Below, in pieces: positions 29,464-42,100 of a stretch of 64,000 nt of DNA. The position numbers and the translations under genes were made by a program. Below the pieces are notes generated by a model. The model saw nothing but the letters and a program-made list of their open reading frames with translations. It was not told where the DNA came from and made no database searches. Position 1 is the first letter of the stretch. Each line of letters opens with the position of its first letter. Origin of the DNA: Karstenula rhodostoma CBS 690.94 (Eukaryota > Ascomycota > Dothideomycetes > Pleosporales > Didymosphaeriaceae). The stretch spans positions 32,824 to 96,823 of the forward strand of contig MU001509.1 of assembly GCA_010093485.1 (NCBI GenBank). The letters are read 5' to 3'.

Positions 29464-30499
29464 CTACCCCCCTCTAAGCGCGATTTAGAGTTTTAATAGT
29501 TTCTAAGAATTATAAGAATACCTATATCTATAAAAAAAAAGAAAAGAATAAATTAGTTTAGAAAAAAAAAAATAAAAATAAAAAAAATATTTTTTATATT
29601 CTTAAAAAATTTCCTATTAAACTTATATAGTTATAGACTAGATTAGAGTATTCTACTCTAGTATAATTATATAGGGCTCCGTGATTTCCTATATAAAAAT
29701 ATCTTTATTTAGAATTTTTCTAAGTAATTAGCTATATACTATTATATATATATTATATAGAATTCTCTAATCCTATAAGGAGAGGTTAAAATTTAGTTTA
29801 AAACCTTAAATTCCTTATTATAGTTAAAGGTTTAAAGTATTTAATATATAAAGTTTAATCCTTTATAGTACTAAAAAATATAAAATAAGTATATCTTATA
29901 AATACTAAATAGACTATTTAGATTAAACTACTATACTAACTAGTCTATTTTTAGGTAATCCTTTATTAATTACCTACCTTAATAGGCGTGTTATCTTTAG
30001 GATTACTATCTAAAAATATTTTATTAAAAATAGCTTTCTTCTAAGTATCTAGATACTTAGGGGGCCTAGCTACCTAAGAATTAGTATTATAAAAGTTACC
30101 TACTAGTTTTAAAATATTTCTAAAATTAAATACTAGATATTATATATTATTTAAGTTATAGCCTTATTATACTACTTAGTACTAGAGTTTTTCCTAACTT
30201 AGTTAACTATTATAAATAAGTAATACTTTCTACTTAAGAGTACTATTAATTTTAGTTAGTAATTTCTATAGTTAGTATTATCTAGAAAGTAGGTTATTAG
30301 GTACTTTTTAAAGATAGTCTATATAAAATACTAGGTAAACTTTTATATATAATAGTAATTTAAATTTATAGAATAACCTTTTTATTTCTATAATATAGTA
30401 TAGACTATATATTTATTTATTAAGCTTAATAGAGGGATATAATATTAAAAAGCCTTTTAGAGTAATATAAATAAAGTTACTAATAATAAAATTAAATAG

Positions 30500-33300
30500 T
30501 TAGTAATATTTATTAGATTATTTTACTATTAAATTTTATACTATAATAAGATTCTAATAGGTCTAGTTATAAACCTAAGTAATAATTTTAAAGTAAATAG
30601 TAATAAATTTATAGACTTATTTAAAGCTAATATTATTAGGGAAGTCTTTAGATAATCTAATTCTATTTTTTTAGTTTTAAAAAACTTTAATTTTATAGCC
30701 GAACTCGATTTTATATAAAAAGAAACTAGTAGATTTATTAAATAAAAAGGCTTATACCTAGTCTATTAAAAGGAGTAGATCTAACTAATTATTCTAAAAT
30801 TTATTAATAAATAGATAGAAATACTAGTTAATATACTTATTATATATTTTAGTTTAACTATTTATTTAGATATAATTTATAAATATAAATTTCTATTATA
30901 TACCTATAAGATAATATAGTTTACTAGTAAAATTAGAAATAAACTATAGCCCTTAATTTAATATAATAAATTTAAGAATATTAAAAATTCTCTAGATATA
31001 CTAGTAATAAAGGGAGATAGTCTATTTTATAATAATTATTTTATAGTATAGTAGTAAAAAGGTATATTTACTTAAATAGTATATATAAATTATAATATTA
31101 TTAAAGCCCTTTTAGTTTAGTAGAAAGCTTTTAAAATTTATAAAAATATTTTACTATATAGCCTCTAGAATAGGTAGTAATTAGAGTAGGTCTAGCTTCT
31201 TATTATAAGGGGGCTTAGTCTAGTAGTAGATTTTATAATTTTATATAAACTATTTAATATCTATATATATATAGCTCTAATAGTATAATTTCTAAATAAG
31301 TTTATAAATTTTTTTAGTACTAGGGTATATAGTTATCTAGTAGGAGTAAACTATATTAATAAAGATTATTTAAAATTAACTAGTTTTAAAAATAACTAGA
31401 TAGTTTTAGTATAAAAAAAGTTTAAAAAATATTCTATTATATTTATTATTTAGTTTAGAAATAGCCTTTTAAAGTAGTTTTAAAATTAGATTAATATAAT
31501 TTATTTTAAGTAGGTAGTTTACTAGTATAATAGGAGAGTTTTATAATTTAGTCTCTTTACTCTATTAATTTAGCTTAGTAGTAGTAATTAATACTATTAT
31601 TTTATAGTTTTTATTATTAGTATTATTATTAGTAATATCCTATTATTAGGGGAAAAAGTATATTATATAGGCTAACTTAGCTTTTACCTTTTATATAACT
31701 AGTTTTTTCTATTTCTATAATACTATATTAGCTATAATATTTATAGATCTAGAATAAAATATAATTATATAGTTATACTAGAATAATACTTCTAACTAAT
31801 AAGTTTAGTAGAGTATAAGTTTTTACTTTATAGAGAAATATTTAAGTATATAATAATTTATAATAATAATAAATAGCTCTTCTAACTATAGACTAATAAG
31901 CTAGATATACTATATATATAATTTATTTATAATAGTAAATATTTTCTTATTATAAATATTATAATTTATTTCTACTAGTTTTATTTTATATAAGTAAAAA
32001 CTAAAAGATTTCTAAATTCTATTATTTTATATCTATAAAATAGCTTCTATAATAATATTATTACTAGTATTAGTCTTTATCTATATTTTATAGTAGGGGG
32101 AGTACTATATAATAAAATTATTTAAGTAGAAAAGGTTTTTTATAACTTAAAAAGTAGTATATTCCTTATTTTTAAATTTATACTAAATACCTTTTTTAGT
32201 TAGCTTAGTAAGGGGTTAAATAACGCGTCTATAGTTTTTAAAATAGATTTAATAATAATTATAAAATTCTAAAAAGAATTAAAGAGTATAGAGACTAGTA
32301 AATTCTTTCTAATTTTATATTATAGTTTTCTTTTTAGGATCCTTATAGATCCCGTTAGTAGTAATAATAAAATCTAGAAATTTAACTTTTTAAATAGTAA
32401 ATTTACTTTTCTTAATATTATAATAGAGGTAGTATTTTTTTAGCTATTTAATAACTTTAAATATATAAGTTTTATACTCTAGAGGGTTCTTAAAGTAGAT
32501 AAGAATATTATTAATATAAACTATATAAATTAAGTTAATTATATTAGCTAGAATTATATTAATAAAGTATTAGAATAATACTAGTTTATTAGTTATACTA
32601 AAAGAAAAAATATTATACTTAAAGTTACTATATTAAATTTAAAATATAAAGAAATTAAAGGCACGTTTAGTAAATTATATATAGTAAAAGGCTTATTATA
32701 AATCTAGTTTAGTAAATATATATATTCTAGATAGGTATATAAAAGTTTCCTTTAGTAGTAGTATAGAAATAATATCCTTTTTAGTAATACTATTAAGCCT
32801 TCTATAATTAATATAAAAATATTACCCTCCTCTAGACTTCTTTATATATAAGATAGGGGAGGTAAAACTAGTATTACTAGGGAAAATAAATCCTTTTTTT
32901 ACTATATCCTAAATATATAGGTATAGTAATTTTAACTTATTAAAGGATATAGAATATAGTAGAGAGGTTTTTAAAATACTAATATCCTTAATAAAGATAA
33001 TATTATAGTTAATACTTTTCTATTATAGGGGTAAGGTATTTACTTCTTATTTACTAAAATAAAAAATATCTATTCCTATCTATTTATAGTAGAAAAGCTT
33101 AGCTTTAAATTCTACTAATAGCTATTTTTAAGACTTTTCTAAAGAGTTAGCTATAGCTTTTTTTTTATAATACTTAACTTTTATAAGTTTAAGTAACTTA
33201 TATTAACTAATAGAGCTAATTTCTATACCTTATATACTAATTATAAATACTATAGTAGAGATAATTAAAATATTAATACTAGCCTTAAAAAGTTATTCCC
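30500..33300 (-). pseudogene. G2 pol remnant (RT and integrase)
   Basis: The minus-strand reading YINNILIY near 32518-32495 is the RT box with Asp to Asn changes. The integrase-like reading lies near 31150-30600. Coding is destroyed by RIP stops. Bounds are inferred by offset from G1. Confidence 0.7.
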
Positions 33301-34499
33301 TTATTAGTATTTAATACTTAGGGGGTTTCTCTAGAGATAATAGCCCTAAATTAAATAATATTTTATTTATCTTATATAAATCTTTCTTATATTAAAGCCA
33401 CTCTATAGGGTAAAAGGTAGTAATAATTTAGTTCTTTAAATAGTTTTTTAATTTAATCCTTAGCTTCTATAAGAGTTTTTTAGTAGCTTATTTACTAGAA
33501 TTTCTAGTAAGATTAAACTTAGTAGAGGTAATTAATTCCCCTAATAATAATTTATTATTATATAGTAACTTATTACTATATTTATATACTAGGGTATTAT
33601 TCTTAATACTAGACTTAACTAATTACTAATTTTTATTTCTAGACTCTAGTAGTTTAGCTTTATTACTATCCTTATTTAAAAATATATAGTATATTATAAT
33701 AAAGTCCTTATTTAGAATAGATTTTACTAAAGGTAGTTAATAATTACTATAGTTCTAGGGAGTAGTCTATACTAGAGAGATAAATAATATTATAGGCTCT
33801 ATAGAAATTTTAAACTTCTTTATAGGGGAGTATTCCCTATAAAATAATTATACTTATTAAAGTTAAATATTCTTCTTTTTAAAATTAGTATCCTATTAAT
33901 TAGTATTAAACTAGTATTCTTTATTAACTAGTAAAAGTAGGTAGTATAGTACTATAAGTAGAGTAATAACCTATAATAGTATATTATTTAACTATACTAA
34001 GTATTAGTTATAATAATTAATTAGTATCTTAGTATTCTTAAAGAATTTTTATTTTATAATAAGGTTATAGTCTCCCGTTTTATATAGAATAAACTATATA
34101 GTTATAAAATATTTATTAATATTAAATACTACTTAAAAGTAGTAATTAACTAAAGTAGCCTTCTTACTAGTAAAATTTTTAAAAGGAATTAGGTATTTAA
34201 ACTATATTAACTTAATACTAAATTAGTATCTTAGTACTTTCTCTAGCTATAAAATAATAAGATTATATATAAATATATTAGAATTAATAAGATTATATAT
34301 ATAAACCTTATATCTATTATTTTAAAATATTATAAAAAGTATAAAAAGTATTCCCCTAAATAAGTTAGAGATTTAAATATTTTTAGAATTAGTATAATAC
34401 TTTTTAGAGTAGAATACTAGTTTTTATAGATTAATTAGTTCTATACCTACTACTTCTATTAGGGGTACTAGTCTAGAGTTAATTAATATCTTTAGTTTT

Positions 34500-36950
34500 T
34501 TAATTTAAAATCTAACTTATAGTTTTTATTAGAGGTATATTTATTATTAGATTCTAGAAAGAAATAAACCTTATTCTCTTTTTAAACCTTTATAATAGTG
34601 GTAATAGTATACCTATTATAGAATTTAATAAAATAATTATAGTAGATATAGTTTTTAGAGAGGTAATTATAATATATCTAATTTTTATAATACTACTCCC
34701 TAGAATATTTATATCTAGGATTAGTAAATTAGTATTTTAGAGTTAATTCTATTATAGTATCTTTAGGTAGTCCTATAGTATAATAAGGGGCTAAAATAAC
34801 TATTTATAATAAAAACTCCTTATAATAATATAGGGTAAAGGGAGTAAGTTAATTATAGTTAGTTTAATAGTTATGCTTAAAGGCTTTATATAGCTTATAA
34901 ATAATAGTATAAAATTTATTATAATTTATAATAGAGTTAATAATATTTTAAATAAACTAGTTAGTAAGTTTTATATAGAGTTTTTTATAGAGTATCTCTT
35001 TAGAATTATTAGAATAAAATCTAGTCTAGTTTATAAATATATTATACTATATAATAAATAAGTTTATATCTCTTCTAAATAGAAATATTATCTTTTAAAG
35101 ATTAGTATAGGTATTAATATTCTAGTTTAGTAGTATAAATATAGCTTAAAGGTAGTTATATAAACCTATAAAAGATATAGTTAATTATTACTATTTCTAG
35201 ATATTAAAAATTTTAAAGATATAATTTTCTAGCTATATATTAATATAATTAGTAATAGCTATAATATATTCTTTAGAAGTATTTTATTAAAAGTAGTCTA
35301 TATTAGACTTAATTTTAACCTCTAGTAAATAGAATTATAGCTTAAACTAAGTTTTATTACTATTAAACTTATTAGGGTCTAGAACCTTAGGGGATAGATA
35401 TTTACTCTAGTAAGCTTAGTACTTTATATAGTAAAAATTTAGTACTTTATAGAAAAGTTTATTAGGGGTATTTACTTTTAAAATATATTAATCTATAATA
35501 GAATAGTCTATATTTTACTAATTATTTATTTTTAGAGTAACTAATTTAATATTATATTTAATAGTAGATACTAGCTTAGTAGGGGAAGTACTAAACTAGT
35601 AAGGTAACTTAAAACTATTATTACTATTTAAGTTACTAATTATTACCTATATTAGTTAATTCTTAGCCTTAGTAATTTTCTTTAATTCTATAATTTTAGT
35701 TTATAGATAATTATTTTTCTTTTAAGTCTATATTTAGGAGTCTATTATAATATTAATTTTATTATTTAAATTAGTATTTTACTAAACTAGCTTTTATTAC
35801 TAGTTCTATACTTTATATATATAATAGAATAAAATTATAAACTATAGCTTTATAGTAAATAGGGCTATATTAGCCTTAATATAGCCTATATATATATTAG
35901 AAATAGTAGTAAACTCTAGACCTTAATAGTTTAAAGTTTCTAGGTCCTTTCTATTTAAAGTAATTAGGTCTAGAATAATTATATTAATATTAGTAAAAAC
36001 TATATATAGTTTAGATACTTTCTTTAGCTTTTATAGCCTAGTTATTTATAGACTAGCCTTAAAGTTATTTTTTTTCTTTTTATAATTTCTAGTTCTAGAA
36101 TTCTAATAGAGACCTAATTCCTTTTTAATTTTACTAATATTAGCTAGATATTCTTTAGTACCTTTAGGTAACTAAATACCTAGTTCTAATAGGAAAAGTT
36201 TAATTTAAAAAAATAAATCTTCTAGTTTATAGGGAGGTTATATATTAGAGGCTTTAGCTACTAGTATCTATTTTTATATTAGAATAGATAAATAACTTTA
36301 GAATAGTATATATAGTATTTTATTTATAGTTATACTATAATAGGGGTTATTTACCTTTAAAATATTATTAAAATCTTTTTTATTAAAATTAAAAGCTACT
36401 ATTACTTTAGTAGTATAGCTTATAGAATAAGTTTTAATATAACTTTAAAGAAAAAATATTAAGTTTTTATTAATAGACTATTTAGATATTAGAGATTTTA
36501 TCTTTATATACTTAGTTATAAATAATAGTATAGTAGGTATAGAGCTATTTAGAGGTAAAGTAAATAGAAAAAAAGAATTATCTAAAATAGAGATATTATA
36601 TAAATTAATATTTACTATAAGAATAAAAGGTAAATTAGATATAAGTAATAAGTAGATAGTTAGTTCTATTTTAAACCTATTTACTAAGAATATATATATT
36701 ATTTTTAGTATATCTATAATAAATATATATTTCTATCTAAAAGGGATTTAACCTTTATAGTAATTAATTCTACTAAAGATACTTAATATTAGTAGGTCTT
36801 TAAGAAAGTTTAAAAAATTTAGAAGAATATTCTAATATTTTAATAGCTAGCCTTTAATAAAAACTTTAGAGGACGTTCTAATACCTTAATAGCTAATTTA
36901 AAGAAAAATTTTAGAATTTTAGTAGACCTTTCTATACCTAAAAAGCTAAA
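34500..36950 (-). pseudogene. G2 gag remnant
   Basis: It occupies the same place as the G1 gag remnant. The knuckle-like tyrosine pattern (former Cys and His codons now TAT) lies near 34670-34630. Bounds are approximate. Confidence 0.55.
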
Positions 36951-37003
36951 GGTAGATATTATAATTACTAATTTCTAGCTAAAAAAAAGGGTCTTAAGTT
37001 TAA

Positions 37004-37249
37004 TATAAGGCTAGAATATAGCTAAATAAAATAAATACTTTTAGAATTAAATAAATAGAAGAAACTATATAAATTAAAACTAAACTTAAAATACTAAAAT
37101 AGAGAAAATTCTAGGGAGGGACTCTCTATATACTAGATATTTAAGATCTACTAACTAATCTATATATAGGCTACTAGATAAGGCCTAAACTTAAAAGTAA
37201 GTAAATATCCTATAAGGGGATTTAACCTTAAATTAAATTAACCCTTATA
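37004..37249 (-). repeat. G2 right LTR
   Basis: 246-bp partner of 29218-29463, followed by the ATAAT target duplication at 37250-37254. Confidence 0.9.
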
Positions 37250-38100
37250 ATAATTTTATATTAATAAGTAATAAAATAACTAAATAGAATTTCTATTAAC
37301 TATATAATTAGTATATAATAATTTAAAATTAAATATAATAAAATATTTACCCTACTATATAAACTATAGATATAAACTAGTTACTTATTAAAATTTAAAA
37401 AATATAGAAAATATTTCTACTAGAGCCTAAAATAAAACTTAGAAAATAAAAAAATTTTATAAAATTTTATAGAAAAAGATTATCTATAGAGCCCTTATAG
37501 TATCTAAAAATATAAATAAGTAAAAAATTAAAAAATTAATTTTTAAAAAAAGGAATAAAGTTCTTCTATTATAGAAAAATTTAAAAATAAAATAATTAAA
37601 TAAAAAACTAGATTACCTTTAAATAGAATTTTTTAAAATTTAAAAAATAAAGGGACTAGTTATAACTAAACTATTTTTATTAATAAATATAAAAATATAT
37701 TCTATTTTTTATAAATTACTATTAGAACTAGTACTTTTAAATATTCTAATTAAAATCTAGCTAGAGCTAGAAGATAATAAGTATAAAATTAAAATAATTA
37801 AAAATCTATAGATAATTAAGAATTAATAAAAATATCTAGTTAAATAGAAAAAATAACTAGAATAGTATAATATCTAAAAACTAAAAAAAAATCTTATAAA
37901 TTATAAAAAACTATTAAAGGACTTCTACTAGTTAATAGTAAAAATTTAACCCTAAGGGGGTTAATTAATAAAAATACTAGTTTAAAATTAGAAAAGAAAT
38001 TAGAAAAAATAAAAAAATTAATAATAAAAGAATTAGTTTATAACTAGTCTAGATTAGTTAAGGGTCTATATAGTAATAATATAAAAGTAATACTAATATT
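37250..38100 (+). pseudogene. C1 pol remnant, second part (integrase end and chromodomain)
   Basis: The integrase reading resumes right after G2. Near 37775-37935 the plus strand reads YKIKIIKNLQ and then KYLVKQKKQLEQYN. That pattern fits the chromodomain core (Y-V-E-x-I ... Y-L-V-K-W-K ... W-E-P) with the Trp codons now TAG. A C-terminal chromodomain defines the chromovirus branch of Ty3/gypsy. The gene is dead. Confidence 0.65.
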
Positions 38101-38638
38101 TATATTTTTTAAAATCTTCTCTTCTAGATAATTTAGTATATTAAGTATATAAGTATTATAAATTATAAATAATTATTCTTATTTTTTTATTTTTATAATC
38201 TCTACTTTTAAATAAGTAATCTTAATCTTAGTATAAAAAAGGGTAAAATATTTTTTATACTTTTTAGACTAAATATATTTCTACTTTTTTTTAGAAATCT
38301 AAAAACTATATTCTATATAAATAATAATATATATAGTATATTTTCTAGTTAAAATATTTATAAAATACTTTAAAATCTTCTTCTCTATATAATAAGTATA
38401 TTTTATTAGTATTACTAGACTATAATAATAAATCTTATTAGTATAAATATAATAATAATTAATTAATAATTATTTTAGTACTTTAGATATAATTAAAGAG
38501 GTTTAAGAAATCTAGAAAAGAATATAATATTATATTTAAAAATATAAAAAAATAAATTTTTATATCTCTAAACTATATTATAATAGTAGGTTATAAGATA
38601 ATAATAGGATATTAGAATAATAATTCTAAAGGGGGGAA

Positions 38639-39146
38639 TAATATTATAATTATAATAAAACTAGACTAGAAGAAAGAAAAGAATTATATATAAAATATTA
38701 ATAATAAAAATAAAACTAATAGATATTTATATATAAGTCTATAAAATAGTTTATATTATAAGTTATATAATTATAATTCTATTAAGAGTATAAAATTCTA
38801 GAAATACTAGATTTTAATAAAAATAAAGTAAATACTTCTACTAAGAAAATAGAATTTATAGAAATAAACTAGAGAATTCTAGAATAATAAAAATTAAAAT
38901 AACTAGTATATAGTTTAAAAGAATTTCTATATAGTTTTTATTCTTTATAATTAATTTTTATATTTAAATTAAAGTATTTTATCTATATATAAATATTTAG
39001 TTTTTTCTTAATATTATTATATTATATTCTATTATAATATAGAATTATTAATTAATCTAATACTTATTTTTATTATATTTTATTTTTTAAATAATTCTTA
39101 AGGTATAAATCTAGATTAGATATATAAAAAACCCCTTATAATATTT
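38639..39146 (+). repeat. C1 3' LTR
   Basis: 508-bp partner of 23831-24338, immediately preceded by the purine-rich tract. Confidence 0.85.
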
Positions 39147-42100
39147 AATATTTATTTCTAAAACCTAAAATTATACTAGATTTATAAATTTTTATTTTTT
39201 TTTATTTTTTTATAGTATTTAGAATAGTTAAGCTATAGAACTAGTATATTTATAGTTATAATAAAGTTAATATAAATAAAAATTTTTTTAATATATTTTA
39301 TTATAACTATTATAGAGTTTATATTTATTATATATAAAATATAAACTTTATATTAGATTTTAAACTAAATAGTAGAGTTTCTAAAGATTATAATATTAGT
39401 AAAAAGTTTAAAAAATTAAAAAACTTAGTTTTATTTAATAGATAGTAGGGTTATAGAGAGGAGTATAAAAGAAATATAATATTTAGTAAATATATAAAAA
39501 TTATAAAAATAAAAGTAATAAATTATATTTAAAAAAATAATATAGTAGAATTTATTTATTATAATTTTCTTTAATATTTCTAATACTTTCTATCTAGTAA
39601 TATAGGTCTAAAAGAAATTATTTAAAATATTTTTAGAAATTATTAAAATAATAAATATTTATTTATTATATACTCTTTACTACTATATAGTAGTTTTAAT
39701 CTATAATTTAGAATAATAATAAAAATAGTTAGAGTAAAATACTACTAGTAAAATAATAATAATAGTTTAACTATAGTCTAGAAAATAAATAGAAAAAAGA
39801 AAAAAAAAATTTTTATTAAATCTAGTATCTATAATATAAATAACTATACTCTTTTCTATTAAAATTATATAGAGAGCTTACTCTTATTATCCTTTAAACT
39901 AGACTAATTTTCTAAGATTCTCTTATAATAGTTATATTATATTAATATCTAGATAATTAAAATAAATAGCTTTTTTAGTTTTCTAAAGAATTTTTTTCTT
40001 TTAAATTAAAAGAAACCTTAGGGCCTTATACTATTTAGTAGATATTTTAAAATATACCTTTAAATTATTAAATTTATAAATAAAAATTTTTAAAATATTT
40101 AGAATATAGATAATATAGACTATTTCTAATAAATAGCTAGTTTATATTTTATAAATTTTTATTTCTATTTTATCTATTATTTTATTAACCTCCTCCTTTA
40201 ATAATTCCTATAGTAGATAATTAGTAGTAAAAAGTTTTTTACTAAAGATAATAAAAAAATAGTATATTATACTAATATTAATCTCTTTTTTTATTTAATA
40301 AAGTATTACCTACCTTATAATATAATTAAAAGTCTAAAAAGTAGTCTATTATTTATTAAATAGGTTTAGCTAAAATAAATAGCTCTAGACTTAAATATAA
40401 TAATAATTATATATTTTTTTATTAATTTATCCCTATATAATAAGGTAGAAAGGATAAATAAACTAGATATACTAGACTAAAAAACTATCTACTTTATAAA
40501 AAAAAAAAATAATAAATAGTTTTTATAAACTTATCTCTATTATAGTCTTTATAATAATAAAAAATAATAATAATAAAACTATTATAAAGAAATATATTCT
40601 AGATATTAATTATATAACTATTTTTTAATTATAAACTTAATACCTTAGTATTATAATTAAACTAGCTATTTATAAAGTATATAAAATCTAAGAGTATACT
40701 AAAAAAATTTTAAATAAAATTATAATACTATTATATCTAAATATAGTTTTTAATACTAGTAAATAAATAATCTTTAGAGTCCTTTATATTAAATAATTAT
40801 AAAAACTATTAAATAATAAAACTAGTATTATACTTAAGTTATAAATTATTTATATTAAAGATACTAAAGTTAGAAATTATATTTTTTTAATTTTCTTTTA
40901 GTATATTCTATAGAATAGAGAATAGTCCTATTTATATTTATATAAATACTAACTAGTAAAAAAAAAAAAATATTTCCTTAAATAGATTATTTACTATAGA
41001 AGAGAATAAAATAAGGTTTATTCTAATTTTATAAATAGTTATACTATTTTTATTCTAGTAAATAAAGGTATTTAAATTCTCTCTATACTAAAAGGTACTA
41101 AAAAAATATATTATATTAATAAACTAATTTATAAAGGTAGAATATTCTATAATAAAATAATTATATATTTATATTTTAAATATATTATATAATTCTCTAT
41201 TCTAATTCTCTACTTTATAGTTATTTAACTCTATAATAAAAAAACTAGTCTCTTTTTAAAAACTAGTAAATTAGAATTAAAATAATTTAAAATTTCTATA
41301 AATTCTATATAAAGAAATATATTTTAAAAATACTATAAACTAATAAATCTATATATCTTTTTAAGGATTAATATATTAGTAATAAAGTTATAAGCCTCTT
41401 AAAATCTATTACCTTAGAGGAAAAGACTAAAAAAAACTACTAGAGTAATAAAAATAAATTTAAACTAAATAAATTAACTAGTTTATTTTAATAAAAAAAG
41501 TTAGAAAGTATAATAATATTTTTTAAATAGGTTTAAATATATATAGTTATAATATTCTTTAATAGTAGGGGGAACTTTTATTATATCTAGATAGATTATA
41601 ATTTATTTCTAAGCTAGTTATTAATATTTTTATAAATAAAGAGTCTTAGATTATATAGCCCTAAGAGATAAAGTATAAAAGAAAAAAAAGAAAATCTTCT
41701 AGAGAAAATTAGTATAGTAAAGAGTAGAGTTTTAATAAAATTTAATAGAAATTATAAAAATATTATATTTATACTTTTATATTATTTAGATTTATATAAA
41801 GTAAAAAAATTTTATTACTATATTTTACTATATATAAGCTATTCTCTTTATAATAATATATAGATAGAAAAATTTAAATTTAAATTTAATTTTAGATATA
41901 GTAATAAATACTAGGTATATTTACTATATAATAATACTAGTAAAAATTTTTAAAAATCTAATATATATTATTTATAAATTTATAAATATAAAAGATATAT
42001 TAAATATAAATTATAGTTATTATTTCTATATATATTATATCTATACTAAAGTATATTATAACTAAAATTTTAGAAAAAAGACTATACTATAATTTAGTTA

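Larger units (their letters stand above)
29218..37249 (-). mobile_element. G2: Ty3/gypsy retrotransposon nested in C1
   Basis: An 8032-bp sister copy of G1 in the same orientation. Its 246-bp LTRs are 29218-29463 and 37004-37249, and the polypurine tract in minus-strand sense lies just inside the left LTR at 29464-29478. Internal landmarks sit about 15577 bp from those of G1: RT box near 32495-32518, integrase near 30600-31150, knuckle near 34630-34670. It carries more AT-directed changes than G1 in many places. It lies within the integrase of C1, so it is younger than C1. Confidence 0.9.
23831..39146 (+). mobile_element. C1: chromodomain Ty3/gypsy retrotransposon, split by G2
   Basis: Two LTRs of about 508 bp (23831-24338 and 38639-39146) enclose a plus-strand element of about 7.3 kb once nested G2 (29218-37249) is removed. 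A purine tract AAAGGGGGGAA (about 38628-38638) sits directly before the right LTR, confirming orientation. Plus-strand readings give RT (box at 27574-27597), integrase (about 28600-29217, resuming at 37255), and a C-terminal chromodomain-like segment (about 37775-37935). All frames carry RIP stops. The 5-bp flanks do not match (AAGGA left, AATAT right). Together with 1.6 kb of copy A missing here, that suggests a deletion or recombination beside the element. Confidence 0.85.
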
